Notes: a model not told the origin generated them from the sequence alone. 64,000 nucleotides of DNA from an uncultured delta proteobacterium (GCA_903911145.1 CAIWCD010000013.1:186001-250000); one strand, 5' to 3'; shown: positions 19,974 through 29,118, counted from the stretch's first letter. Numbers and translations are program-made.

Positions 19974-21985
19974 TACTCCTCCGCTCGCTGGTGCGCGAGG
20001 AGATCGCGCAGGCCGACCAGATAGAGCAGCACCACCAGCGGCGCGGTAATTCCCACGCGGGCAAGCGCGAGACCGGAATTGATGATGCTGGGGTCGTGGA
20101 CCAACCCGCGCAAGAGCACGAAGTTCGCGCAGACGATGCCCGTCAGCACGAGGAGACAGGCGCCGAAGAGCGGCCGCCCCATCAGGATCTGGGGAGCGCC
20201 CGAGAGAATCGCTGCCCCGCGCAGCAGCAGCTTGCGCCGCCAGCGGAAGCGCGCGACGGCGGCCTCCTTGCGGCCACGCTCGATGGGCTCGACATTGCTG
20301 CGGCGGATGAAGACGTTGACGCACTGGGCGCAAAGCGCCTCGCTCGGACGCGCATCGACGTCGCACCGCTTGCAGACTTCACGTCCGCACTTCTCGCATC
20401 GCGCGCACGGCCTGAGCGCTGCGCCCATCCGATGCAGCGCGATGAGCAGCAACGCACCAAGCAGAGGGAGAATCGGCGCCAGCTCCATGCGCGTAAAGCC
20501 TCCCGAGAGCGTGCGCGAGAGCTCGATCACCGGCTGCGCGCGGAGGAACTCAGCGTCTTCAAGAGCGCGGAGACTCGACGCCGGCAACCGCACATCCATG
20601 ACGAAGCGATTTGCCTTGCGATTGACCTGCAACTGGCCGCCCGTGAACGCTTCGACCGTCGCGCGGTCGAGCGCGAGCGCGCGGGTCTGCTCGGCCTGCA
20701 CCCGCTCGAGAGCCTCGACGCCGCCGATGCCCAGTGCGCGAGAGAGATTGAAATGGGCCTCCGCGAATCCATCTTGAAGCTCGATCGCCTGGCTGTACTG
20801 CGCAGTCGCCTTGTCTGCCGCACCGAGGAGCAGTTCGACGTTGCCGAGATTGTTGTGCGCCGCAGCCAGACTCTCACTCGACAAGCCCGTCGCCTCGAGC
20901 GCGCGCGTGTAGAGCCGTTCGGCGGTGAGGAGATCCCCTTCGCGCTTGGCCCTCCTCGCCAGCGCGAAGGAGACGGGAAACTCAGGCGTGGACTGCTCCA
21001 GCCGATTCGACAACCGCGCCAGAGCCGCCGCAGACCCCTCACCACGCTCGACATTCCACAGGTCAGCAGCTGGACCCGCGAACGAGAGATCGCCCGCGAT
21101 GCGCTGCACCGCGAATGGGCTCGCCGCGACGCCGAGCAGAATGACGACGCCGACACCCAACTCGCGAGCGCTCGCATAGAGCGTGCACGCAAGCAGGAGC
21201 GTGCAGAACATCGGGACCGGTCCGAGTTCGACGAGCAGCGGGAGCAGGAGCAGCGCGGCCGCGAGCACATTGGTCTGCCAGGTGCGCGCGCCATTCGGGA
21301 AAAGATGGTGCACGTCGTGAAAGTAGAGCGACGCGTAGCGAACGAAGAGCAGCAGAGTAAAGAGAGCGCTCGCGATCAGCAGACCGAGCAGGAGGATCGC
21401 ACCGAGATTTACACGCAGCGCAGACGCAGCGCGCGCATCGCGAGTGACGGCCGAGGCGGCTTCGCCCGCGGAATGCAGAGCCGCACGGAGGCTCGCGGGC
21501 TCGAACGAGAAGGAGGCACGGGCCTGGCAGAGATGGGCCTCCGCGAAGTCGGGAGCAAACGCGATCGCGCGCGCGCACCGGCTGAGTGCCAGCGAGTTGG
21601 AGCCGGCCGCGAGCGCCCCGTCCGCCTCATGGATCAGCGCAGCCGAGATGGTGAAGAGATTGTCGATCGCGAGCTCGTCCTTGAGCTGGCCTATGCGCTG
21701 CTCCTCGTCGTCCGCGCGACGCTCATCGCGATCGCGCAGATAGCCGAGGCGCAGCGCCCAGTGGACGGCGATCTGATCGAACTTCTCCTGCGGCAGAGTG
21801 AGGCCAAACCGCATCGCGCCGAGCGCCGACTCCGCGTCGTCGATGCCGTTGTCGCCCGCGCCCAGAGCGGTCGCGCCGCTCTTGACTTGCGGCACAGGAG
21901 CGGCGCCCACCGCGCCAGCGACCAGCGCAAGCGACAGACCGATTGTGCAAGCGCGAGCGCGGGCGTGGCCGCGAAGGTCGATCAC
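19973..21985 (-). CDS. TPR membrane protein with zinc-ribbon segment
   Basis: A protein of about 670 residues. A signal peptide (TIGLSLALVAGAVGAAP) leads into a helical region, then several membrane helices (LLGLLIASALFTLLLFV; LLAAALLLLPLLVEL; ALGVGVVILLG-like) and TPR-like repeats around LYTRALEATGLSSESLAAAHNNLGNVELL. A cysteine cluster, CARCEKCGREVCKRCDVDARPSEALCAQC-like (about residue 555-585), probably binds zinc, and two C-terminal helices follow. I chose GTG 21985 because it begins the signal peptide; the open frame runs further upstream without resemblance to protein. The function is unknown. It is translationally coupled to the DUF4388 gene, and the two probably work together at the membrane. 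Confidence 0.75.
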   Translation of the reverse strand: MIDLRGHARARACTIGLSLALVAGAVGAAPVPQVKSGATALGAGDNGIDDAESALGAMRFGLTLPQEKFDQIAVHWALRLGYLRDRDERRADDEEQRIGQLKDELAIDNLFTISAALIHEADGALAAGSNSLALSRCARAIAFAPDFAEAHLCQARASFSFEPASLRAALHSAGEAASAVTRDARAASALRVNLGAILLLGLLIASALFTLLLFVRYASLYFHDVHHLFPNGARTWQTNVLAAALLLLPLLVELGPVPMFCTLLLACTLYASARELGVGVVILLGVAASPFAVQRIAGDLSFAGPAADLWNVERGEGSAAALARLSNRLEQSTPEFPVSFALARRAKREGDLLTAERLYTRALEATGLSSESLAAAHNNLGNVELLLGAADKATAQYSQAIELQDGFAEAHFNLSRALGIGGVEALERVQAEQTRALALDRATVEAFTGGQLQVNRKANRFVMDVRLPASSLRALEDAEFLRAQPVIELSRTLSGGFTRMELAPILPLLGALLLIALHRMGAALRPCARCEKCGREVCKRCDVDARPSEALCAQCVNVFIRRSNVEPIERGRKEAAVARFRWRRKLLLRGAAILSGAPQILMGRPLFGACLLVLTGIVCANFVLLRGLVHDPSIINSGLALARVGITAPLVVLLYLVGLRDLLAHQRAEE

Positions 21986-22078
21986 GCGGCGCACCCTAGC
22001 AGGCCAACTGCGCTCGCTCCATTCCACAATTGGCCTCGCGCAGCGAACACCCGATCGAGCGTGGTAGATGCGTCGCCC

Positions 22079-22942
22079 ATGACCGCGAACACGAACGATC
22101 CGCTCGCGCGCTCCCAGCAAGCCTGTGCGCGCCTTCTTCGCATCATGGACCAGCTGCGCGGCCCCGATGGTTGCCCGTGGGACCGAGAGCAGACGCTGCG
22201 CTCGCTGACGCCCTATCTGCTCGAAGAAGCGCACGAGGTGATCGAGGCGATCGAGAGCGGCGACCACGAGAATCACCGCGAGGAGCTCGGCGATCTGCTC
22301 TTTCAGGTGGTCTTCCAGTCGCGCATCACGCGCGAGGAGGGTCGCTTCGATTTCGCGGACGTCTGCGACGGCATCTCCGACAAGCTGACCCGCCGCCATC
22401 CGCACGTGTTCGGCGAGACGACCGTGAGCGGCTCAGCTGAGGTGCTGAAGAACTGGGAGCTCATCAAGGCCGAGGAGAGAAAGGCTCGCGGGGATAAGCC
22501 GCGCTCTGCAATCGGGGGCGTGCCAGCCGGCCTGCCTGCGCTGGTCCGCGCCGAACGAATCACTGACAAGGCGTCGGCCGTGGGGTTCGACTGGAGCCGC
22601 ACCGCGGACGTGCTGGCGAAGGTGCGCGAGGAGCTGGGTGAACTCGAGCGTGAACTCGCGCCGGAGGGAGGAGCCGCTCCCGACCGCGCGCGCATCGAGG
22701 CAGAATTGGGAGACCTGCTCTTCTCGCTGGCCAATCTCGGGCGCTTCGTCAAGGTCCATCCCGAGGAGGCGCTGCGTGGAACCGTGCGGCGTTTTGAGGC
22801 GCGCTTTCATCACATCGAATCGCGCCTGGCCGCGTCCGGACGCACTCCGCGCGATTCCACGCTGGCCGAGATGGATGCATTTTGGAATGAGGCAAAAGAG
22901 CTTGAGCGCGCACAACCGGCACGCAGCCTGCCTGGGGCTTGA
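22079..22942 (+). CDS. mazG: Nucleoside triphosphate pyrophosphohydrolase MazG
   Basis: An all-alpha NTP-PPase of 287 residues that hydrolyses nucleoside triphosphates to monophosphates, cleaning aberrant nucleotides and influencing the stringent response. The N-terminal MazG domain carries the signature GPDGCPWDREQT and the metal-binding EExxE..ExxD helices (LLEEAHEVIEAI and REELGDLLFQVVFQ). A second copy of the metal-binding helices lies in the C-terminal half (KVREELGELEREL ... EAELGDLLFSLANL), as in full-length E. coli-type MazG. ATG 22079 starts MTANTNDPLARS. Confidence 0.95.
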   Translation: MTANTNDPLARSQQACARLLRIMDQLRGPDGCPWDREQTLRSLTPYLLEEAHEVIEAIESGDHENHREELGDLLFQVVFQSRITREEGRFDFADVCDGISDKLTRRHPHVFGETTVSGSAEVLKNWELIKAEERKARGDKPRSAIGGVPAGLPALVRAERITDKASAVGFDWSRTADVLAKVREELGELERELAPEGGAAPDRARIEAELGDLLFSLANLGRFVKVHPEEALRGTVRRFEARFHHIESRLAASGRTPRDSTLAEMDAFWNEAKELERAQPARSLPGA

Positions 22943-23104
22943 TGTTGCGCGGCCTCGAACTCGCACCGTGCAACTCCGCGAAAGACTCAACGTTCTGGGT
23001 TGGTGCGACTTTCCCCAACCCTCGAAACCGCCTGTGGGCAACTTGTGGACGGGGCGAAATCCCTTCCCTTTTGGTCGCGGTGAGTTGCCGAAATTACGCA
23101 CTCA

Positions 23105-23150
23105 AAGCATCTTCGACGAGCTCCATTTTTCCTCGTCGTAATCGATGCTT
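23105..23150. other. Two-tier intergenic hairpin
   Basis: The outer arms AAGCATC (23105-23111) and GATGCTT (23144-23150) and the inner arms CGACGAG (23114-23120) and CTCGTCG (23132-23138) pair perfectly, separated by a 2/5-nt internal loop and capped by an 11-nt loop containing TTTTT. It stands 160 nt after mazG and 270 nt before rpsT, and may be part of a small RNA or a leader. Confidence 0.45.
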
Positions 23151-23351
23151 GCAGGATCCGGGAAAACCGCAAATGCTCGACCCGCAAATCCCTGATGCCT
23201 CATTATCGATTTATCCCCAGAGGAGTGGACAACGTGTGGGCGAACAATCCGCGGATTGAACTGATTGGCTGTCTGGATTCCGTTCACTCTCGCGGATGAA
23301 TATTCCTAAGAACCATCCTGCGCGGCGACGATTTGAAGGCAATCGCGGGCG

Positions 23352-23380
23352 TTGACAGTGCGCCCCCGCGGTGCTATCTG
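23352..23380 (+). promoter_or_regulatory. Probable sigma70-type promoter of rpsT
   Basis: A perfect -35 box TTGACA (23352-23357) is separated by 17 nt from a -10-like TATCTG (23375-23380). Transcription would start near 23387, giving a leader of about 38 nt before the GTG start of rpsT. Confidence 0.6.
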
Positions 23381-23424
23381 CGCCGTCCCTTTTTGCCCAA
23401 CGTTTTTCCAGAGCGAGCAACCCA

Positions 23425-23697
23425 GTGGCCAATACGAAATCCGCAGAGAAGGCGAACCGCCAGTCGACCAAGCACCGCGCGCGCAACTCGCACGCCAACT
23501 CGACGCTGCGCACCTCCGTCCGCAAGTTTCGCGACACGCTCGAAGGCGCCGATGCCGCCGCCGTGACGACGGGCCTCAAGGCCGCCGTGCGCGAGATCGC
23601 CAAGGCCGCCAGCAAGGGCATCATCCACAAGTCGCAGGCCGCGCGCCGCATCTCGCGCTTGAGCAAGGCCGCGCACGCGAAGAGCGTCGCGAAGTAG
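23425..23697 (+). CDS. rpsT: 30S ribosomal protein bS20
   Basis: A primary rRNA-binding protein of the 30S subunit, binding 16S rRNA near its 5' domain. The 90-residue product starts with the family signature VANTKSAEKANRQSTKHRARN, is rich in Lys, Arg and Ala, and has the usual length. Translation starts at GTG 23425; rare initiation codons are typical for rpsT and relate to its autoregulation in E. coli. A good promoter lies 45 nt upstream. It converges with lptE. Confidence 0.96.
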   Translation: MANTKSAEKANRQSTKHRARNSHANSTLRTSVRKFRDTLEGADAAAVTTGLKAAVREIAKAASKGIIHKSQAARRISRLSKAAHAKSVAK

Positions 23698-23772
23698 TTG
23701 CAGCGGCGCCGCGGCAGTCGCACGCGGCGCATCACCAAGGTGTGCAGCGCCGGACCGCAGAGGTCTGGCGCG

Positions 23773-24282
23773 CTACCTCCCCGCAAGCTCCATCCGCTCG
23801 AGCGCTTCGCGAACCAGCTTGTCCGCGAGGCGCCGCAACGCCGTGCGCCGATTCGCCTCGGTGCCGAGCACGTCGATGCCTTGCAGGTAATCCTCGCCCG
23901 CGCTCGCGTTGTCCTCGTAGAGCAGGCCATCCGCTCCGACGATGCGCAACCGCACGTCAGCCGCGAGATGAAACGCAGACGCGCCCGTCGCGCCGAGAGC
24001 GCTCGGGTAGTCGTGCAACGCGCGCAGGTCGCCCTGCAGCGAAGCGGCGCTCGAGTCGCCCTCCACCGCGAGTCGCCCGTGGGCCGCGAGCGCATCGCGC
24101 ATTGCGCCGGCAAAGAGACCGCCGACGTCGGCGAAGGCAGTCTGGTTGGTGAACGGCGCCACCGCGAGGGACTTTCCTCCACCTGGCAATGGCGCACCGC
24201 GAGCCAGCGAATATCCGCAAGAGTCGAGCGCCCCGAGCAGCAGGAGCGCGGCCGCGGCGCGACTGAATGAGCGCTCATTCAT
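23773..24282 (-). CDS. lptE: LPS-assembly lipoprotein LptE
   Basis: An outer-membrane lipoprotein of 169 residues that plugs the LptD barrel and helps deliver lipopolysaccharide to the cell surface. The lipoprotein signal (AAAALLLLGALDSC) leads directly into CGYSL, the typical first mature residues of LptE. The body has the LptE pattern: SLAVAPFTNQTAF, then ALAAHGRLAV, and the helical end LADKLVREALERM. ATG 24282 has AAGGAG about 9 nt upstream. It follows leuS by 57 nt on the same strand, the usual leuS-lptE order. Confidence 0.88.
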   Translation of the reverse strand: MNERSFSRAAAALLLLGALDSCGYSLARGAPLPGGGKSLAVAPFTNQTAFADVGGLFAGAMRDALAAHGRLAVEGDSSAASLQGDLRALHDYPSALGATGASAFHLAADVRLRIVGADGLLYEDNASAGEDYLQGIDVLGTEANRRTALRRLADKLVREALERMELAGR

Positions 24283-24339
24283 TCTCGTGCGCTCCTTCCC
24301 GGATTCACGCGCGGCCGCCATGGAAGCGGACGCGCGCGA

Positions 24340-26901
24340 TCAGCCGATGACCACGAAGTTGACGAGCCGCTTGGGGATGACGACGACCTTCTTGATCGTC
24401 TTGCCTGCGATCCAGACGCGCACTTTCGGATCGTGCGTCGCGACCTCGCGGACCTCGTCATCCGTGGCGCCGGCTGCGACCTGGATTTCGCTGCGCAGCT
24501 TCCCGTTGACCTGCACGGCGATCTGGAAGACGTCGTCGACGACCAACGCAGCTTCGGCGACGGGCCACGCTGCCAGCGACAACTCGGGGATCTCCTTCGC
24601 TGGGACGCCCTCGTGCAGCGCAGCCCAGAGCTCCTCGGCGGCGTGCGGTGCGAATGGCGCGAGCAGCTGCGCCAGGCTTGCGAGGCACTCAAAGAGCGCG
24701 CCCTGTGCAGCGGAGTCGGTCGCGTCGAGCTCAGCGGCGGCGTTCGACAACTCCATCAGCGACGAGATGCCGGTATTGAACTGGAGCCGCTCGAGCTGCT
24801 GCGTCACGCGCGCGATCGTCTTGTGCGTGCGCCTGCGAAGTTCGAGCGCCGTCCCATGCGAATCGATCTTGGCCGCGCCCAGCGCAGCCCGCGCGCTCGC
24901 CACGCCCTCGCTGCCCATCTTCGTCAGCGCGCCGTGGAACAACCGGAAGAGGCGGATGAGGAAGCGATGCTGTCCTTCGATCTGGTCGTCGCTCCAGTCC
25001 ATGTCCTTCTCGGCCGGGGCCGCGAAGAGCATGAAGAGGCGCGCGGTGTCGGCTCCGTAGCGGGTGATGATGTCGCGGGGCGAGACGGCGTTGCCCTTGC
25101 TCTTCGACATCTTCTCGCCATCGCGGCCCTTGACGATCCCCTGCGTGACGAGGCGCTGCGCCGGCTCGCTGACCGCGCAGAGACCGAGCTCGTGCATCAC
25201 CATCGTCCAGAAGCGGAAGTAGAGCAGGTGCATGACCGCGTGCTCAGGACCGCCGACGTAGACGTCGATCGGCATGAAGCGATCGGCGTCCTTGCGCGAG
25301 AACGGCGCCTTCGTCTCGTGCGGCGAGAGATAGCGCGCCCAGTACCAGGTCGAGTCGACGAACGTATCCATCGTCTCGGCCTCGCGGCGCGCGGGCCCAT
25401 TGCACTTCGGGCAGGTCGTCTTGATCCAGTCGTGGACCTTCGCGAGCGGCGGCTCGCCCTTGCCCGTCAGCACTTCCTTGACGTCGATGTCGGGCAGCAC
25501 CACCGGCAGCTGCGCGTCGGGCACGGGAATGCCCTTGTGCTCGGGATCGCACGACTCGCAGTAGACGATCGGGATCGGCGTGCCCCAGTAGCGCTGCCGC
25601 GAAACGCCCCAATCGCGCAGATGGTAATTGACCGTCGGCTTTCCCACGCCGCGCCGCTGCGCCTCGGCCGCGATCGCCAGGCGCGCCTGTGCGCTCGGCA
25701 TCCCGCTGAACTCAGCGGAGTCGAAGAGCAGGCCCTGCGCGGTGAAGGCCTTCTTGGTATCGACCACGCGCTTCTTGCCGACCAGCGTGATCTCCTCGCC
25801 AGTCGCCTCGCGGATCACGTAGCTGATCGGCAGGTCGTATTTCTTGGCGAACTCGAAGTCGCGCTCGTCGTGCGCGGGAACGCTCATGACTGCGCCGGTG
25901 CCGTAGCCAGAGAGGACGAAGTTGGCCGCCCAGACCGGGATCTCCGCACCCGTGAAGGGATTGCGCGCGGTGAGGCCCGTGAAGATTCCCTGCTTCTCAG
26001 CAGCGGCAGCGCCTGCGCCGTCGCGTTTGGCCGCGATGCGACACTCCCTCGCGAAGGACGAGATCTGCTCCTGCTTGTCGGCGGGCGCGAGCGCGAGAAC
26101 GGGGTGGTCCGGCGCCACGGCCATATACGTCGCGCCGAATATCGTGTCGGCGCGCGTGGTGAAGACGCGGATGGAGGCCTTGCTGCTCGCGTTGGCGACC
26201 TCGAAGTCGATCTCGAGACCGTCAGAGCGGCCGATCCAGTTGCGCTGCATCGCGATGATGCGCTCAGGCCAGTCGAGCGTCTTGAGACCCTCGAGCAGTT
26301 TGTCCGCGTAGGCCGTGATGCGGAACGCCCACTCGGGGATCTCGCGCTCCTCGACGACCGACGAGCAGCGCCAGCACTGCCCCTCCTCGACCTGCTCGTT
26401 GGCGAGCACGGTGTTGCACGAGGGGCAGAAGTTCACGCGCGCGATGCGGCGATAGACGATGCCGCGCTCGAGCATGCGCAGGAAGAACCACTGATTCCAG
26501 CGGTAGTAGGCCGGGTCGCTGGTGGCGATCTCTCGCGACCAGTCGACGGAGATGCCGAGCCTCACGACATCGGTCTTGAACGACGCGATGTTCTTCGGCG
26601 TGCGGATGGCCGGATGCACGCCCTCCTTGATCGCGGCGTTCTCGGCGGGCAGACCGAACGAGTCCCAGCCGAACGGGTGCAGCACGTCCATGCCCTTCTT
26701 GCGGTAGTAGCGCGCGAGCACGTCGGTGATCGAGTAGACGCGCGCGTGCCCCATGTGCATCTCGCCCGAGGGGTACGGGAGCATGGCGAGGACGTAGTAC
26801 TTGGGCGCGCCTTCGCGCGATCCGGCGCGGAAGAGATCCTTCGCGGCCCAATGCTCCTGCCACTTCGACTCGAACGTCTGCGGCTCGTAGCGGTCCTGCA
26901 C
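24340..26901 (-). CDS. leuS: Leucyl-tRNA synthetase
   Basis: Class I aminoacyl-tRNA synthetase charging tRNA-Leu; 853 residues, the usual bacterial length. Visible elements: PYPSGEMHMGHARVYSI with the HIGH-type motif (HMGH), a zinc cluster CPSCNTVLANEQV...CWRC, the editing domain with TTRADTIFGATYMAVAPDHP, the KMSKS motif in GEKMSKSKGNAVSP, and the C-terminal anticodon-binding and editing-associated region. It starts at GTG 26901 (VQDRYEPQ). The 5' untranslated region and the first codons are imperfectly repeated at 29.06-29.12 kb. It probably forms an operon with lptE. Confidence 0.97.
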   Translation of the reverse strand: MQDRYEPQTFESKWQEHWAAKDLFRAGSREGAPKYYVLAMLPYPSGEMHMGHARVYSITDVLARYYRKKGMDVLHPFGWDSFGLPAENAAIKEGVHPAIRTPKNIASFKTDVVRLGISVDWSREIATSDPAYYRWNQWFFLRMLERGIVYRRIARVNFCPSCNTVLANEQVEEGQCWRCSSVVEEREIPEWAFRITAYADKLLEGLKTLDWPERIIAMQRNWIGRSDGLEIDFEVANASSKASIRVFTTRADTIFGATYMAVAPDHPVLALAPADKQEQISSFARECRIAAKRDGAGAAAAEKQGIFTGLTARNPFTGAEIPVWAANFVLSGYGTGAVMSVPAHDERDFEFAKKYDLPISYVIREATGEEITLVGKKRVVDTKKAFTAQGLLFDSAEFSGMPSAQARLAIAAEAQRRGVGKPTVNYHLRDWGVSRQRYWGTPIPIVYCESCDPEHKGIPVPDAQLPVVLPDIDVKEVLTGKGEPPLAKVHDWIKTTCPKCNGPARREAETMDTFVDSTWYWARYLSPHETKAPFSRKDADRFMPIDVYVGGPEHAVMHLLYFRFWTMVMHELGLCAVSEPAQRLVTQGIVKGRDGEKMSKSKGNAVSPRDIITRYGADTARLFMLFAAPAEKDMDWSDDQIEGQHRFLIRLFRLFHGALTKMGSEGVASARAALGAAKIDSHGTALELRRRTHKTIARVTQQLERLQFNTGISSLMELSNAAAELDATDSAAQGALFECLASLAQLLAPFAPHAAEELWAALHEGVPAKEIPELSLAAWPVAEAALVVDDVFQIAVQVNGKLRSEIQVAAGATDDEVREVATHDPKVRVWIAGKTIKKVVVIPKRLVNFVVIG

Positions 26902-26948
26902 GTGTTCGTCCTGCCTCTCTTAAAAATGGCCGCGGAGTTTACATCAAG
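26891..26948 (-). repeat. Direct repeat 1: leuS leader and first codons
   Basis: A 58-nt stretch covering the leuS start codon and its leader is nearly repeated at 29062-29118, with a few mismatches and one 1-nt indel. It contains the leuS promoter-like elements TTGATG and TTTAAG spaced by 17 nt (minus strand). The two copies flank the membrane protein gene at 27.1-28.96 kb. Confidence 0.7.
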
Positions 26949-27105
26949 CGGGGGGTTGTGGCGGTGAATCGTAGGGGCGCCTCAGCGCAAAGCAGCGGCG
27001 GCGCCAAGATGATCACCCCACCTCGAAACGAGCGTCCTCGTTTGCGTGCTCGAGCGCAGGTGGCGCGCAGTTCACCGCCGGCACTGTGCGCCCTGCTCGT
27101 GTGGC

Positions 27106-28959
27106 CTACTGGGGAGGAGGAAGCAGCATCATGCGCCGGGTATCGGTGATGAAGCCGAGCTTCAATCGGCTCACCTCGTTCGGCGGGACGGCGAGCCAGG
27201 GATGCCACTCGCGCCAGGTGCCGGCCAACGTCTCGGGCGACGCGGGATAGAGCCTGCGCGGGTAGAGCGCGTAATTCGAAATGAAGTAGTTCTCGGTGCC
27301 GATCAGTGCACCAGAGGCCGCTGGAGCGACGTGCGCATCGACCGAGCGTGCGAAGGCCCAGGATGGATCACGCAGGTAGTAGCCGGCGCCCATCGTCCCC
27401 TTGCTCGACATCTGGTCGAGTTCCCGCTTGGTGGCTTTCATCGAATCGACAAAGGACGCCCCCCAGCCGAAACAACAGGCCGCGAGCGCGCACGCGATGA
27501 TGACGGAGGTCGTTCGCGAGAGGCGGCGCGGCGCGATGATGCTCGCGCCGACCAGCACCGCAAATGCAAGCGGCGGGAATGCGGGCGCGAGGATCCGTCC
27601 GAGCGTCACCTGGTAGAGATCCGAACCCCAAGGCGTGACCAGGTAGATGCAGAAGAAGGCAGCCATCACGACGGTGAACCAGCTCAGCGAGAGAAGCGCC
27701 AGGGAGGCACTGCGGCGGATCGCGGGATCGGGATCGCGCAACCGCCAGAGGCAAGCGGCGAGGATCGGTGGCGCCACCAGCAGCGTCGCAAGCCATTGCG
27801 AGCCCGTCAGCATGTCGCGCCAGCCGCGCCAGATTGCCGGCCACATCGTGAGGCCGCGTGTCCAAGCCTGCGGGTCCAGGAGACGGCTCGGATAGTTTTC
27901 GTGCCGCTGCGGGAGGTGGACGAACACTGCAATCCAGACAGCACCGAGGAGGATCGCCGGCCCGATGTACCTCAGCTGGCGCAGCCGTTGCCGCAACGGC
28001 CCCGCTCGAAACGACGCCAGGACAAAGAGCGTGTGCAGGCCGATGAACGCGAGGCCGAGCATCATCCCTTCGTTCTTGGTGAAGAGCAGACCGAAGAGAA
28101 AGATCGGCAACCGCGCAAAGTCGCCCGCGAACAGCGACGACGTGATCACTGCGGAGAACAACAGGACGATCAGGTCGACATGACCGTCCATGTTCTGATT
28201 CGGCCCAGCGACGAGCGGGATGAGCCCGAGCAACGCGACGTTTGCGGCGCAGGCATAGAGGTCGCGGCCGGTTGCCCGGCGCATATCCCCGAAGACGATC
28301 GACAGCGTCGCCAGCCACGCGATCGATTCCCAGATCTTCACCCAGTCATCGCGGAACGAGCCGGTCAAGCGGAAGAAGTATGAGTAGAGCAGCGGCGCCA
28401 GCAGCGGGTAATCGGGGTGCGTGCCCGCCCAGACCGGCTCCTTGACGTAGTGGCTGTCGAACAGGCACTCGCACGCGAGCACCTTGCCGTGGAAGGCCCA
28501 GATGGCGGTCAGGTCGGATCCGAGCGGCATCGCGACTGCGACCAGACGCAGCGAGAGCGGCAGGCCGATCACGAGCATCAAGAGGCCAAGCCAGCGGGAG
28601 CGGGCGCTCAGAGAAACATCCGGAGCGGGAGTCGCGGCGGTCACTCGATTCGGGTTCGCGCGCCGCAGCGCCCAGAGGGACACTGCGCCCGCTGCGACGC
28701 CGGTGAACGCGACCAGACCAGCCTCGTGGCAAAAGCCGGAGATGGTGCCGGTGAGCAAGAGCAGCGAAACAATGGCGACGCCGTTCAAGAACGCGTGCGC
28801 GACGCTGAAGCGGCCAAAGAAGCGGCGCAGTGCGACCTCTACGCAGAGGCCCCAGCCGAGAATCCCGCAGACGCCAAGTATGCAGCCTTCCGCCAGCCGC
28901 AGCGCCGGCGCGTCGAGTGCGTCTTGCAATGACGCCTGGCAGATATCGACGGCGATCAC
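27106..28959 (-). CDS. Polytopic membrane protein, glycosyltransferase GT-C-like
   Basis: A 617-residue protein with a dozen or so hydrophobic segments. An Asp-containing loop (MPLGSDLTAIWAFHGK) near the start of the second quarter, the ANPNRV.../GTHPDYPLLAPLLYSYFF region and the periplasmic-looking C-terminal tail recall GT-C fold transferases such as mannosyl- or arabinosyltransferases, which use lipid-linked sugars at the outer face of the inner membrane. The motif evidence is weak, so glycosyltransferase is an inference. The start GTG 28959 is uncertain. It is flanked by the imperfect direct repeats derived from the leuS 5' region. A 157-nt spacer before leuS shows no gene. Confidence 0.6.
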   Translation of the reverse strand: MIAVDICQASLQDALDAPALRLAEGCILGVCGILGWGLCVEVALRRFFGRFSVAHAFLNGVAIVSLLLLTGTISGFCHEAGLVAFTGVAAGAVSLWALRRANPNRVTAATPAPDVSLSARSRWLGLLMLVIGLPLSLRLVAVAMPLGSDLTAIWAFHGKVLACECLFDSHYVKEPVWAGTHPDYPLLAPLLYSYFFRLTGSFRDDWVKIWESIAWLATLSIVFGDMRRATGRDLYACAANVALLGLIPLVAGPNQNMDGHVDLIVLLFSAVITSSLFAGDFARLPIFLFGLLFTKNEGMMLGLAFIGLHTLFVLASFRAGPLRQRLRQLRYIGPAILLGAVWIAVFVHLPQRHENYPSRLLDPQAWTRGLTMWPAIWRGWRDMLTGSQWLATLLVAPPILAACLWRLRDPDPAIRRSASLALLSLSWFTVVMAAFFCIYLVTPWGSDLYQVTLGRILAPAFPPLAFAVLVGASIIAPRRLSRTTSVIIACALAACCFGWGASFVDSMKATKRELDQMSSKGTMGAGYYLRDPSWAFARSVDAHVAPAASGALIGTENYFISNYALYPRRLYPASPETLAGTWREWHPWLAVPPNEVSRLKLGFITDTRRMMLLPPPQ

Positions 28960-29061
28960 GCTGCGCGCACCGAGAGCGGGCGATCGAACGAAGCGTCCGG
29001 ACTCGGGCAGGTCTGGCCAACCCGACGGCCACCGACCGCGCGCCTTCTCTGCTGCTCGTCA

Positions 29062-29118
29062 CGGTCCTGCACGCGTTCGTCCTGCCTCTCTGAAAAAGGG
29101 GGCGCACCTTACATCAAG
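29062..29118 (-). repeat. Direct repeat 2: degenerate copy of the leuS leader
   Basis: Reads like the leuS 5' region (GGCAGGACGAAC then GTGCAGGACCG) upstream of the membrane protein gene. The similarity continues weakly for about 15 nt into what would be the leuS coding sequence, then stops. The short frame opening at GTG 29072 ends after about 38 codons, so it is a fragment rather than a gene. The surrounding 28960-29213 intergenic region holds nothing else I can name. Confidence 0.65.

Larger units (their letters stand above)
22943..23424. other. 482-nt intergenic region between mazG and rpsT
   Basis: No convincing gene is visible here, and the base composition is visibly richer in A and T than the surroundings. 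It contains a two-tier hairpin at 23105-23150, a TTATCCCCA (23211-23219) and several weaker sequences resembling DnaA boxes or their reverse complement (TGTGGGCAA near 23033, GTGGACAA near 23226), and the rpsT promoter at its right end. Whether it encodes a small RNA or merely long leaders cannot be told by eye. Confidence 0.5.

Noticed and set aside
19991-22942. Open frame of 983 codons on the plus strand running into mazG
   Set aside because: The part before 22079 is antisense to the TPR/zinc-ribbon gene and has an unnatural Arg/Glu-rich composition. It is a by-product of high GC; only the MazG part is real.
22943-23424. Chromosomal replication origin
   Set aside because: Only one good DnaA-like box and no origin genes nearby; kept as a low-interest finding only.
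24433-26967. 844-codon plus-strand frame opposite leuS
   Set aside because: The sequence is low-complexity Arg/Leu/Asp-rich and antisense to a certain gene; not coding.
28960-29107. Extra coding frames before the membrane protein gene
   Set aside because: The stretch is a degenerate copy of the leuS leader; the frames are short and carry no motif.
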